Source: an uncultured Clostridia bacterium
Lineage (GTDB): Bacteria; Bacillota; Clostridia; Oscillospirales; Butyricicoccaceae
Assembly: GCA_910586575.1 (NCBI GenBank)
Contig: CAJUJQ010000087.1
Location: 1 to 13,231, forward strand
DNA: 13,231 bases
Direction: 5' to 3'
Part shown: in pieces, positions 1-5,878 of the stretch
How positions within the stretch are numbered: the first letter of the stretch is position 1
Layout: each line of letters starts with the position of its first letter
The notes under the pieces: generated by a model
What the model saw: the letters and a program-made list of their open reading frames with translations, nothing else
The model's database searches: none
What the model was told of the DNA's origin: nothing
Translations under genes and position numbers: made by a program

Positions 1-1542
1 GGAAGCGCGGCAAGGTGCGTCCAGCCCTACTTTTTTGAGCAGGGAGAACGGCTGGCCGTTTACCATGCGGGTCACGTCATGCTCGATAGAGTCGCGGGTA
101 AGGTTAAACTCAAAGGTGCAGAACGCGCTGGAGGTAATCGCAATCCGGTATTGCCGCTCCTTGCGGTTGGCAAGGGCAATTTCGGCCTGGGTACGCAGCT
201 CTTTTTCCTTTAGCTCGGTGATATCCTGCCGGAGGAGAAGCACCTTGGCGGCGCGCCCCTCGTGTCGTTCCAGGCAGATAATATTGATATGCTCCCAGAC
301 GTTCCCGTCTGGCTGGTACATCTGGCATTCATATTGGATATCGGTCTTGCCGTCCAGCTCCCGTACCATGGTGTCCCTGTCCAGCAGCGCACGAAGGTGC
401 TGGCGCTCGGCCTCTTCGTCCGGGAGGACGCAAAGGTAATCGGTAAAGCTGGAGTAAGCGCCGTTGACGGGGATGGCATCATGCTCCGGGACCGTGCCCG
501 CAAGGTATTGATATGTGCCCGCTTCCAAATCCACCAGGATGAAGCGCGTAAACAGGGTGCTGATGCCGTTGATGACATAGCCCATTTCCCGGTTGGAGCG
601 TTCCAGGCGCTGGCGTTCGTTCCGGCTGTGGATGAGCAGCACGAGGATATAAATGGCGAACAGCATGACCAGGATGGCTTGCAGCACCATGCCGGTATGG
701 TTGGCGTTTTGAATCATCCGCTGGGTGACGCTCCGGGGGAAGGTCTGTACCAGCAGGTATTCACTGTCGGGCACGGGGAGGATGCAAAGGTTATCCGTCC
801 CGCAGCCGGGGGCGCAGGTGAAGCCGCCCTCACCGGAATTACGGATGACCTCCCAGGCGGCGTCGGCGGTCTGGGCGTCGATGGTGCCGTCCTCAAGCAG
901 CAGGTCGGGCAGGGGGTGTGTAAACACGCTGTCGATGGAGGACGCAATAATCGTGCCGTCCGAGGTACACAGGAAGGTGCTGGTGTTCTCTCCGAAATAG
1001 CTGGTGGAGAGGATTTCGCGGAGGTAGTCCTCGGCATTGTAAAGCCCCAGGAGGACGCCGCACATCTCCTGGTGGTATTTCAGGGGAGCGTAAAAGACCA
1101 TCATGGTCTGGTTGGTAATGCGCGATTGCAGCACCATCGTGCTGCCGCTTTCCCCGCGCATGCCGTTTGTGAAATAGTCCCGGTCACGGCTGTCACAGGT
1201 TGCCCCGTCGGAGGCCAGGTTGACCCCGTCCGCGTTTGTGAAATGGAAAGCGTCGAAATCGGAGTTGACTTCCAGCTCACGGAGCACATCGGTCTTGACT
1301 TCAGGCTCGTTGAGCATTTCACTCAGGAGATAGGCATAGTTGCCCACCCGCCGCTGGGCGTTGGTCAGCTCGCCGTTGATTCGCAGCGCGGACTGCCGTG
1401 CGGAATCCATGGCATAATTCAGGTTCTGGTGTTCGATGCGGTCGCTGTTGCTGTAGGAATACCAGCGGAACAGGATGAAAACAGCCGCCAGCAGAACCAG
1501 GATGCAGAGTATATTTTGCCAGGTCTTTTTGGTTGTGCGCAT
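1..1542 (-). CDS. Cache-PAS membrane sensor protein, 3' end beyond the window
   Basis: The frame is open for 514 codons from the ATG at 1542 to the window edge, so the C-terminal output domain is missing. Visible parts are a transmembrane helix at about residues 9-27, an extracellular region at about 30-280 with the Cache-like motif DRDYF at 120-124, a second helix at about 284-305, and a PAS domain at about 315-435 ending in the typical DITELKEKE linker. A second PAS-like segment starts near residue 455. This layout is known from membrane receptors that bind small molecules outside the cell and drive a GGDEF/EAL, histidine kinase or similar output; which one applies here cannot be seen. The start is set by TAAGGAGGG at 1552-1560, eight bases upstream. 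A long plus-strand ORF over the same DNA (262-1572) is a shadow. It has its own promoter and lies downstream of the XRE genes on the same strand. Confidence 0.85.
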   Translation of the reverse strand, partial: MRTTKKTWQNILCILVLLAAVFILFRWYSYSNSDRIEHQNLNYAMDSARQSALRINGELTNAQRRVGNYAYLLSEMLNEPEVKTDVLRELEVNSDFDAFHFTNADGVNLASDGATCDSRDRDYFTNGMRGESGSTMVLQSRITNQTMMVFYAPLKYHQEMCGVLLGLYNAEDYLREILSTSYFGENTSTFLCTSDGTIIASSIDSVFTHPLPDLLLEDGTIDAQTADAAWEVIRNSGEGGFTCAPGCGTDNLCILPVPDSEYLLVQTFPRSVTQRMIQNANHTGMVLQAILVMLFAIYILVLLIHSRNERQRLERSNREMGYVINGISTLFTRFILVDLEAGTYQYLAGTVPEHDAIPVNGAYSSFTDYLCVLPDEEAERQHLRALLDRDTMVRELDGKTDIQYECQMYQPDGNVWEHINIICLERHEGRAAKVLLLRQDITELKEKELRTQAEIALANRKERQYRIAITSSAFCTFEFNLTRDSIEHDVTRMVNGQPFSLLKKVGLDAPCRAS

Positions 1543-1568
1543 AGCAAACGACCCTCCTTACAAAATCC

Positions 1569-1605
1569 GTGATATTATTATATCACAGTAAAGAAGGAAA
1601 GTTAA
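1569..1605 (-). promoter_or_regulatory. Promoter of the Cache-PAS gene with an overlapping palindrome
   Basis: On the minus strand TTAACT (1605-1600) is followed after 17 bases by TATAAT (1582-1577), 27 bases ahead of the Shine-Dalgarno. A perfect palindrome, GTGATAT-4-ATATCAC (1569-1586), covers the -10 box. That position suits a repressor operator. The binding protein is unknown; the XRE proteins next door are candidates, but their own presumed operators look different. Confidence 0.5.
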
Positions 1606-1639
1606 GAGGTTTGCCAGACTTTCTGCGGAATTGTGCGAT

Positions 1640-1679
1640 AAAAAAAGCGTCCCCATCTCATTTCGGATAGAGAGGACGC
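1640..1679 (-). terminator. Intrinsic terminator of the first XRE gene
   Basis: Read on the minus strand, GCGTCC (1679-1674) pairs with GGACGC (1652-1647), with a further TCTC/GAGA pairing inside, and seven U follow (1646-1640). The 5' arm lies inside the last codons of the XRE gene whose stop codon is at 1658-1660. Confidence 0.7.
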
Positions 1680-1882
1680 GGGTCGTTAATCAAACCAGCC
1701 AAATAGTCGATTGAAACATTGTATATTTTTGCCAAAGCAATCACATGATGGAATGGAATTTGCTGTACACCGGACTCATACCGGCTGTATTGCACTTGAG
1801 ACATGCCAATCATGCGCGCAATTTCCGTTTGTGTGAGGTCGTGATCTTCCCGTATATCGCGAAGTCTTGGATAATAGCGCAT
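1658..1882 (-). CDS. XRE-family HTH transcriptional regulator, 74 aa (paralogue 1)
   Basis: Small DNA-binding protein made almost only of a Cro/C1-type helix-turn-helix. Helices 2-3 are about LTQTEIARMIGMSQVQYSRYE (residues 16-36), followed by IPFHHVIALAKIYNVSIDYL, the usual C-terminal part of the fold. It ends in the motif DPRPLYP, shared by the two paralogues upstream. The start at 1882 has AGGAG nine bases upstream. By hand alignment about 47 of 74 residues match paralogue 3 (2267-2491). It has no effector domain, so it probably represses by simple operator binding. Its upstream block (1892-1959) aligns with that of paralogue 3, which suggests that gene and control region were duplicated together. 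Its target is unknown. Confidence 0.9.
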   Translation of the reverse strand: MRYYPRLRDIREDHDLTQTEIARMIGMSQVQYSRYESGVQQIPFHHVIALAKIYNVSIDYLAGLINDPRPLYPK

Positions 1883-1904
1883 TTTGCCACACTCCTATGG
1901 TTCA

Positions 1905-1959
1905 ATTTTAACAAATTTTGCAAAAGAACCTTGATTTTATAACTGATGTGTTATACAAT
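1905..1959. promoter_or_regulatory. Divergent promoter-operator block upstream of XRE paralogue 1
   Basis: The plus strand reads TTGATT (1931-1936), 17 bases, TACAAT (1954-1959). A perfect dyad, TATAAC-TGATGT-GTTATA (1938-1955), lies in the spacer and enters the -10, a classic repressor site. The minus strand has an extended -10, TGTTAAAAT (1913-1905), just ahead of the XRE Shine-Dalgarno. The plus promoter points into the 3' end of XRE paralogue 2, so it would make antisense RNA, or it may be a leftover of the duplication. Confidence 0.45.
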
Positions 1960-1981
1960 AGGAGTATGGATAAGAAAGGGC

Positions 1982-2018
1982 AAAAAAATGCCCCTTTATC
2001 ATTCGGGATAAAGGGGGC
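1982..2018 (-). terminator. Intrinsic terminator of XRE paralogue 2
   Basis: On the minus strand the arm at 2018-2007 (GCCCCCTTTATC) pairs with GATAAAGGGGC (2000-1990), with one bulged base and a six-base loop, and is followed by A and seven U. The stem spans the stop codon of the XRE gene at 1999-2001. This should separate the upstream two XRE genes from XRE paralogue 1. Confidence 0.75.
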
Positions 2019-2223
2019 GCGGGTCGGGAATCAAGCCGACCAGGTAATCCGGGGACAGGTTGTAAATTTTTGACAGGGCAATCAGGTGATGGAAGGGGAT
2101 TTCCCGTTTCCCGATTTCATACAGGCTGTATTGCCTTTGCGTAATATGCAGCAGCGCTGCAATATCGGTTTGTGTCAGACGGCGTTCTTTCCGAACCTCC
2201 CGCAGCCGTGGATAAAAATACAT
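1999..2223 (-). CDS. XRE-family HTH transcriptional regulator, 74 aa (paralogue 2)
   Basis: The Cro/C1-type helix-turn-helix covers about residues 15-60 (LTQTDIAALLHITQRQYSLY, then IPFHHLIALSKIYNLSPDYL), and the protein ends in DPRPLYPE like its neighbours. The frame runs open to 2355, but the start at 2223 is preferred. It has AAAGGA at a suitable distance, gives the same 74-residue length and YPRLRE N terminus as the other two, and avoids an 88-base overlap with the gene upstream. Only 43 bp separate it from paralogue 3 and no promoter-like block is visible there, so both are probably one transcript. Confidence 0.88.
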   Translation of the reverse strand: MYFYPRLREVRKERRLTQTDIAALLHITQRQYSLYEIGKREIPFHHLIALSKIYNLSPDYLVGLIPDPRPLYPE

Positions 2224-2266
2224 GATACCGTCCTTTTGACGCGCCCTGCCGGAAAGCGGCGTTTGG

Positions 2267-2491
2267 TTATTCCAGATAAAGCGGGCGCGGTTCAGCCGCC
2301 AGCCCCGCCAGATAGTCGATAGAAATATTGTAGAATTTTGCGAGAGAAATGACATGATGCAGGCGGATTTCCCGCGCCCCGGTTTCGTAAAAGCTGTATT
2401 GTGTTTGTGTGATTTTCAGTAGTTTTGCAACATCGGTTTGTGTCAGGTCGTGATCCTCCCGCATATCCCGCAGCCGTGGATAATCATACAT
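2267..2491 (-). CDS. XRE-family HTH transcriptional regulator, 74 aa (paralogue 3)
   Basis: Third member of the tandem set, with the HTH from about residue 16 (LTQTDVAKLLKITQTQYSFY) and the terminal motif EPRPLYLE. The start at 2491 is fixed by AGGAGG at 2500-2505. It is first in its transcript and probably autoregulated, because a dyad lies in the divergent promoter region upstream (2539-2567). The protein has no ligand or enzymatic domain. The divergent 93-residue gene at 2754 is its most obvious target. Small XRE proteins of this kind also occur in phage, conjugative-element and toxin-antitoxin settings, but no phage or toxin gene is recognisable here. Confidence 0.9.
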   Translation of the reverse strand: MYDYPRLRDMREDHDLTQTDVAKLLKITQTQYSFYETGAREIRLHHVISLAKFYNISIDYLAGLAAEPRPLYLE

Positions 2492-2512
2492 CGCAGTATC
2501 CTCCTATCACGG

Positions 2513-2567
2513 ATTTTAGCAAGTCTCTAAAGAAACGGTTGATTTTATTTACAAACGGATGTAAAAT
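2513..2567. promoter_or_regulatory. Divergent promoter-operator block between XRE paralogue 3 and the 93-aa gene
   Basis: The plus strand has TTGATT (2539-2544), a 17-base spacer and TAAAAT (2562-2567). A perfect dyad, TTTACA-AACGGA-TGTAAA (2548-2565), fills the spacer. The minus strand has an extended -10, TGCTAAAAT (2521-2513), ahead of the XRE Shine-Dalgarno. Order and spacing are the same as in the block at 1905-1959, including the shared string TTGATTTTAT. A repressor bound to the dyad would block the plus promoter directly. Confidence 0.55.
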
Positions 2568-2639
2568 GGGGGTAAGGGACTGTGAATCAATAAATTGTGA
2601 CAAGCGTGCCGAAGATTCTTTCGCCAGACAAGGCGCTTT

Positions 2640-2731
2640 TCCGCAGGCAGGCTGTCGCCTGTCAAGGAAAAACAACGCAGTATGGCGGAAGAAGATGCAT
2701 GCGATTGTCGCAGGTTATTTTTGAACAGTTC
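2640..2731 (+). repeat. Dispersed intergenic repeat, full copy with hairpin
   Basis: The 56 bases at 2676-2731 match 11648-11703 with three mismatches by hand alignment. The preceding part, with the hairpin GGCAGGC-TGTC-GCCTGTC (2646-2663), matches 11779-11836. In this copy both parts are contiguous; in the other they are separated and in reverse order. It forms most of the untranslated leader of the 93-residue gene. No protein coding is convincing. Confidence 0.7.
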
Positions 2732-2753
2732 CTAAGGACAGGAGGATACATTT

Positions 2754-3035
2754 ATGATTGTAATTGACGAAAAGGAATTTGCAGGTTTGCGGGATGAATT
2801 CCATGAAATTGTGAACAAGCTGAACAGGGATGCCGGCGCATTTGACCGGACAGCGCTGCGCATGGCGGAAATTGTCCGGAAAGAAGGCGTTTTAGACCTT
2901 TCCGCCCGGAAAGAGTATGTCCAGGCCTGCGGGGAGTTAGACCATGGCACGGCAAACCTGATGAATAAGGTGATGGAACTGTGGGATTATCTTCAGCATA
3001 AGCCTGAAGAGGAATGGCAAAAGCCTGAGGAATAA
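2754..3035 (+). CDS. Hypothetical protein, 93 aa
   Basis: I do not recognise this protein. It is small, acidic and predicted mostly helical, without signal peptide, membrane helix or cysteine pair. It begins MIVIDEKEFAGLRDEF and ends with a charged tail rich in Glu, Lys and Pro. The start is supported by an excellent AGGAGG (about 2740-2745), and the gene ends just before a strong terminator, so it looks like a real single-gene unit. The likely promoter at 2539-2567 gives a leader of about 180 bases that contains the dispersed repeat. Divergent placement opposite two XRE repressors suggests it is their regulated target. A DNA- or protein-binding helical accessory factor would fit, but no function can be assigned. 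Confidence 0.75.
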   Translation: MIVIDEKEFAGLRDEFHEIVNKLNRDAGAFDRTALRMAEIVRKEGVLDLSARKEYVQACGELDHGTANLMNKVMELWDYLQHKPEEEWQKPEE

Positions 3036-3051
3036 TCCACCGCCAGTTGGG

Positions 3052-3094
3052 AAAGAGACCCCAGGACAATTTTTGCCCTGGGGTCTCTTTTTTT
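3052..3094 (+). terminator. Strong intrinsic terminator after the 93-aa gene
   Basis: AAAGAGACCCCAGG (3052-3065) pairs perfectly with CCTGGGGTCTCTTT (3077-3090), and the T run continues to 3094. The A-rich 5' flank would let it work from either side. Confidence 0.85.
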
Positions 3095-3174
3095 AGATGA
3101 AAATAAGCCCCCTGCGCGGCACGCCGGGAGGGTTTACGCCCCGGCAAAAATCCGCAGAATTTTGCCGGGACAGC

Positions 3175-3203
3175 TTGATTTTTGTACTGGTATGCGTTAT
3201 AAT
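3175..3203 (+). promoter_or_regulatory. Sigma-A-type promoter, plus strand
   Basis: TTGATT (3175-3180), a spacer of exactly 17 bases, TATAAT (3198-3203). Transcription would start near 3210. No gene follows for several hundred bases, so the product would be a non-coding RNA, possibly ending at the terminator at 3606-3655. It shares the TTGATTTT -35 region with the two XRE-linked promoters but lacks their dyad. Confidence 0.55.
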
Positions 3204-3213
3204 AAGGACAAGA

Positions 3214-3312
3214 GAACAAAATCAGCGGCAGCCGCCCAGGAATCCTACCTCCCGAGCGGCCTGATATGTGGCAGCCTACCTGCCGCACACAACGACATTA
3301 CGTCGCACCGCA
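3214..3312 (-). ncRNA. Candidate small structured RNA, about 100 nt
   Basis: A start near 3312 follows from the promoter at 3319-3347. Three stems can be drawn: GCGAC/GUCGU around 3306-3292; GUGUG-C-GGCAG pairing with CUGCC-A-CAUAU around a five-base loop (3290-3264); and AUCAG-GCCGC pairing with GCGGC and CUGAU (3265-3221), followed by a U-rich tail (UUUUGUU). The last resembles an intrinsic terminator. It does not match my memory of 6S, SRP, RNase P or tmRNA consensus motifs. It is a prediction from sequence only. Confidence 0.35.
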
Positions 3313-3318
3313 CAACCC

Positions 3319-3347
3319 ATTATACCTCTTTCCAAGCCCCTTTTCAA
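3319..3347 (-). promoter_or_regulatory. Sigma-A-type promoter, minus strand
   Basis: On the minus strand TTGAAA (3347-3342), 17 bases, TATAAT (3324-3319). It faces the plus promoter at 3175-3203 about 120 bp away, so the two transcripts would overlap by roughly 100 bases. Confidence 0.55.
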
Positions 3348-3377
3348 GAGGGCGTGGAACGCTTTTTACTCCCTGTT

Positions 3378-3448
3378 TTGTGTGGAATCGTGCCGCCGGA
3401 GGGCATTACCCCCTCTCTTGATCCATCCGGGCAGGCTGTGACACACAA
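3378..3448. other. Nested stem structure
   Basis: TTGTGTG (3378-3384) pairs with CACACAA (3442-3448). Inside it TGCC and CGGA (3391-3400, two bases bulged) pair with TCCGGGCA (3426-3433), and a GAGGG/CCCTC hairpin sits at the centre. Three nested pairings in 71 bases suggest a folded RNA domain, on either strand. Confidence 0.35.
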
Positions 3449-3605
3449 CGCAGTCCCCCTACAGCAATCCTGATCCATTACTTTACTTACTCATCCTATC
3501 TAAAGCAGACATTTTCAGGGGAGTGGAAGCGAATAAAAGGCGGCCTCTGACGGGAACTCGCGTGCGGATGTGTTCGTCGTTTCCGTTTACATACTTCGTG
3601 TGTGG

Positions 3606-3655
3606 CGCTGTGTGTGGCTATCCCAAAGCGGACTGCCCCACAGCGTTTTTGTTTT
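3606..3655 (+). terminator. Probable intrinsic terminator
   Basis: CGCTGTG (3606-3612) pairs with CACAGCG (3639-3645) and is followed by TTTTTGTTTT. The loop is long (26 bases, with an extra GGC/GCC pair). It would end the plus transcript starting near 3210, giving an RNA of about 440 nt. Confidence 0.45.
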
Positions 3656-3657
3656 CC

Positions 3658-3722
3658 GGCGGGGAGTAGGCGGGGTGCGCCGTTCCCCTATGGCGCGCCC
3701 CACACCGCTTGCGTTTCCCGCC
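3658..3722. repeat. Cruciform-like inverted repeat
   Basis: The outer arms are GGCGGGG (3658-3664) and TCCCGCC (3716-3722). The inner arms, GGGGTGCGCC (3672-3681) and GGCGCGCCCC (3692-3701), form ten pairs with one G-U around a ten-base loop. The sequence is very G+C rich and non-coding. Confidence 0.5.
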
Positions 3723-3727
3723 TGAAC

Positions 3728-3882
3728 TTCAGAACCTGTATTCACAAGCCCAAAACAGCGTTTGGACGGCATCCGGCTCAATTATGCGATGTCGCTTTTT
3801 CATGAAATCCGACAGGATTACTATGGGAAAACCACCTTTGCTGCTCGTCCGCTCATTTCAGCTTGTGAACACAGATTCTCAC
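3728..3882. repeat. 155-bp element with 22-bp imperfect terminal inverted repeats
   Basis: The 22 bases at 3728-3749 match the reverse complement of 3861-3882 at 18 positions. The 111 bp between them are AT-richer than the neighbouring genes. One frame through it (3726-3896, 57 codons, no good start) gives protein-like sequence such as NYAMSLFHEIRQDYYGK, perhaps the decayed end of a mobile-element gene. No target duplication is clear. It could also fold as a long hairpin in RNA. Confidence 0.35.
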
Positions 3883-3910
3883 ACCAGATGAAATAGTTTT
3901 CGTATAACGA

Positions 3911-3956
3911 AAAAGAACCTGTATCCGTGCAGTCTGCCGCGGGTACAGGTTCTTTT
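3911..3956 (-). terminator. Terminator of the VTC-DUF4956-CotH operon
   Basis: AAAAGAACCTGTA (3911-3923) and TACAGGTTCTTTT (3944-3956) pair perfectly, with a further CCG/CGG pair inside, and T-rich sequence follows on either strand. It lies nine bases past the CotH stop codon. The string AGAACCTGTAT also occurs at 3731-3741 in the neighbouring inverted repeat. Confidence 0.8.
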
Positions 3957-3965
3957 CGGCTAAGC

Positions 3966-5864
3966 CTACCAGCGCCGGTATTTCAGCGCGAACAGCAGCC
4001 CAGCCAATAAGACAGCCGCCGAGACGCCAAGCCAAAGCAGGCTTTGGGGGTTTGGCTGCTGCTCCTGGGGCGTCCCGCCGCCGGGGAACGGGGCGCCGCG
4101 CTGGCGGCCGGTCTGCGCGGCGGCTTCGCCCGCGCCGGGGGAGGGTGTGCCGCCTGCCGCGCCGGGGGTGTCCCGTGTCTCCGGGGGATTGCTTTCGCTG
4201 GGGGCCGGGGACGCTGGGGAGGCTTCCTGCGTCCCGGGGGCGCTGTTTTTGCCGGAACCGGCGCTGTCGTCGGCATCCTGATTTCCCGGCCTGCCGCCGG
4301 GGCCGCCCGCGTCGCCGAAGTTCATGCTGCCCATGTCCGAAATACTGATGCCGGAAGCGTCAATCAATGCGCCGCTGTCCTGCTGCCCCTCGGTGGTGGA
4401 GGGGATGGAGCCGTCCAGCTGCCCGCAGATGCTTTCCAGACGGAGCGCGCAAAAGTCTTGCAGCGTCCTGATACCGGTCTGGAATTCTTCCATGGTGCAG
4501 AACTTAGTCGGGTCCTTTTCGATATAGGGTGAAATCAGCGCGGATACCTGGCTGATGGTGTCGGCAATGCCGCCGCTGCCTTGGGCGGCTTCCGCGAATT
4601 CCGCGTAGGATCGATGGTACAGCGCGGTATATTTTTCGTCGGCGAAAATCCACGCGGCCATGGGACGGTCGTCGAGCGAGCCGGAAACCGGGGAATCGAT
4701 GGGGCTGTTGGCCGTGCTGGTCGCGTCTGAGCCGCCGGATTTGCCGCCCATGCCGCCGAAGGCGCCAAAGGACAGGTTATAATCCCACGGCAGCATGGAG
4801 AGCTGGCCGTCTTTCTCGTAAAGATAGTAGTTATGCACCATTGCGCCGGTGTAGCTGTCGCCGTTGCAAAGGAAGTTGTGCACCGCCATATAGCGGATGA
4901 CTTCATCGACATCGACGACGCTTTCGATCTCCTCGTTTGCGCTCAGATTTTTGAGGGAGGAAATCAGGCGGGTTTTGTCCGCTGTGGTGATTTCGGTCTT
5001 GGCGCTGTCAAAAATGTTGGAGTAGCTGTCCGGGTCGTCGTCGATGTACTGTAATTTGACATCGCTGCTGCCCATGCCGCCGCCTCCGCGCATGCCGCGG
5101 CGGTCGCCGTTTTCGCCGTTGTTTTCACCGACGGGGAAGCCTTCCGGCATCTCGGGCATATCGCCGTTCCCGTCGGGGAAGCCGCCGCCCATATCGGGGA
5201 AGCCCTCGGGGTGTTCCCGGTTCCCGCCGCCCGAACCGCCGCTGAAGCCGATGGTATCCGGCTTGTACAGGTTGCCGTAATCCTTGCCGTAATTGCGTGA
5301 CAGGAAGGATTCTTCCAGCGCTTCAACCGCCAGATACAGCCCCCAGTCCTCGCCGTTGACGGTGATATAAACATAGCTGCACAGCGGGGAGGGGACGCCC
5401 ATATCCCGCATCAGTTCGTACGCAAGGTAATCCTTCATGTAGGTATGATCCTGTATGATATTGTTCAGGCACAGCTTGTCAAGGCCGTAATAGGTGTTGC
5501 CGCTGTCATAGTGGTCGAATTCGATTTTGAAGCTGTAGCGGTTATTCCCATAGGAGCGCACCATGCTCAGGGAGGTATTGCCCTTGGCGCGGAGCGCAAC
5601 GTTGCGATAGGCTTCGTTGTCGATGACGACCCCGCAGGACTGGTATTCCTCATTTTCGCAGGTTTCGAGGAAGCCCTCCCAATCGTCCATGATGATATCA
5701 ATGGTGTGCACGCGGGAGGTGTCAAACAGCCGCGCCTCATAGCCCCGCGCGTTATCCGAGCGCTGAAGCCCGAGCTGTTCCGCGTTGCAGAACAGCACCG
5801 TTACCAGCAGGACGAGGACGAGCGCCGCACAGCAGATCCGGTTGATTGACCTGTGTGTAGACAT
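3966..5864 (-). CDS. CotH-family protein kinase, membrane anchored
   Basis: 632 residues. An N-terminal hydrophobic helix (about 11-27) would export or anchor the protein. The CotH kinase domain spans about 50-480, with AKGNTSL (93-99), the block DYLAYELMRDMGVPSPLCSY (145-164), NGEDWGLYLAVEAL (170-183) and the kinase-like PWDYNLSFG (359-367), where D361 is the probable metal-binding Asp. CotH proteins are atypical kinases; Bacillus CotH phosphorylates spore coat proteins. Inside the domain is a Gly/Met/Asp/Pro-rich insert (about 206-268). After it come a Ser/Pro/Gly-rich stalk (about 485-600) and a C-terminal helix ending KYRRW, so the kinase is probably held at the membrane outside the cell or in the intermembrane space of a forespore. 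The start at 5864 has GGGAGGT upstream and lies 14 bases after the DUF4956 stop, indicating co-transcription. Substrate unknown. Confidence 0.92.
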   Translation of the reverse strand: MSTHRSINRICCAALVLVLLVTVLFCNAEQLGLQRSDNARGYEARLFDTSRVHTIDIIMDDWEGFLETCENEEYQSCGVVIDNEAYRNVALRAKGNTSLSMVRSYGNNRYSFKIEFDHYDSGNTYYGLDKLCLNNIIQDHTYMKDYLAYELMRDMGVPSPLCSYVYITVNGEDWGLYLAVEALEESFLSRNYGKDYGNLYKPDTIGFSGGSGGGNREHPEGFPDMGGGFPDGNGDMPEMPEGFPVGENNGENGDRRGMRGGGGMGSSDVKLQYIDDDPDSYSNIFDSAKTEITTADKTRLISSLKNLSANEEIESVVDVDEVIRYMAVHNFLCNGDSYTGAMVHNYYLYEKDGQLSMLPWDYNLSFGAFGGMGGKSGGSDATSTANSPIDSPVSGSLDDRPMAAWIFADEKYTALYHRSYAEFAEAAQGSGGIADTISQVSALISPYIEKDPTKFCTMEEFQTGIRTLQDFCALRLESICGQLDGSIPSTTEGQQDSGALIDASGISISDMGSMNFGDAGGPGGRPGNQDADDSAGSGKNSAPGTQEASPASPAPSESNPPETRDTPGAAGGTPSPGAGEAAAQTGRQRGAPFPGGGTPQEQQPNPQSLLWLGVSAAVLLAGLLFALKYRRW

Positions 5865-5878
5865 TTGTCAGACCTCCC

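Larger units (their letters stand above)
3096..3965. other. Long gene-free region rich in inverted repeats
   Basis: No reading frame here has a good start, a Shine-Dalgarno and plausible protein composition together. The region holds a hairpin at 3140-3169 (CCCGGCAAAA with TTTTGCCGGG), two facing sigma-A-like promoters (3175-3203 plus, 3319-3347 minus), a possible small RNA, nested stems at 3378-3448, a terminator at 3606-3655, a cruciform-like repeat at 3658-3722, a long inverted repeat at 3728-3882 and the terminator of the CotH gene. It could be a structured RNA locus, decayed mobile DNA, or both. Confidence 0.6.

Noticed and set aside
262..1572. 436-codon plus-strand frame
   Set aside because: It lies opposite the Cache-PAS gene, which has a promoter, ribosome binding site, membrane helices and family motifs; the plus-strand translation has no recognisable features.
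2224..2355. N-terminal extension of XRE paralogue 2
   Set aside because: It would overlap the gene upstream, has no ribosome binding site, and would break the 74-residue length shared by all three paralogues.
3210..3655. Known housekeeping RNA (6S, SRP, RNase P, tmRNA)
   Set aside because: I looked for the conserved RNase P, SRP tetraloop and tmRNA end motifs and found none; 6S folding with matching ends could not be drawn.
3726..3896. 57-codon frame with protein-like sequence
   Set aside because: There is no suitable start or ribosome binding site and no family I recognise, and it lies across an inverted repeat; kept only as a possible gene remnant within the repeat entry.
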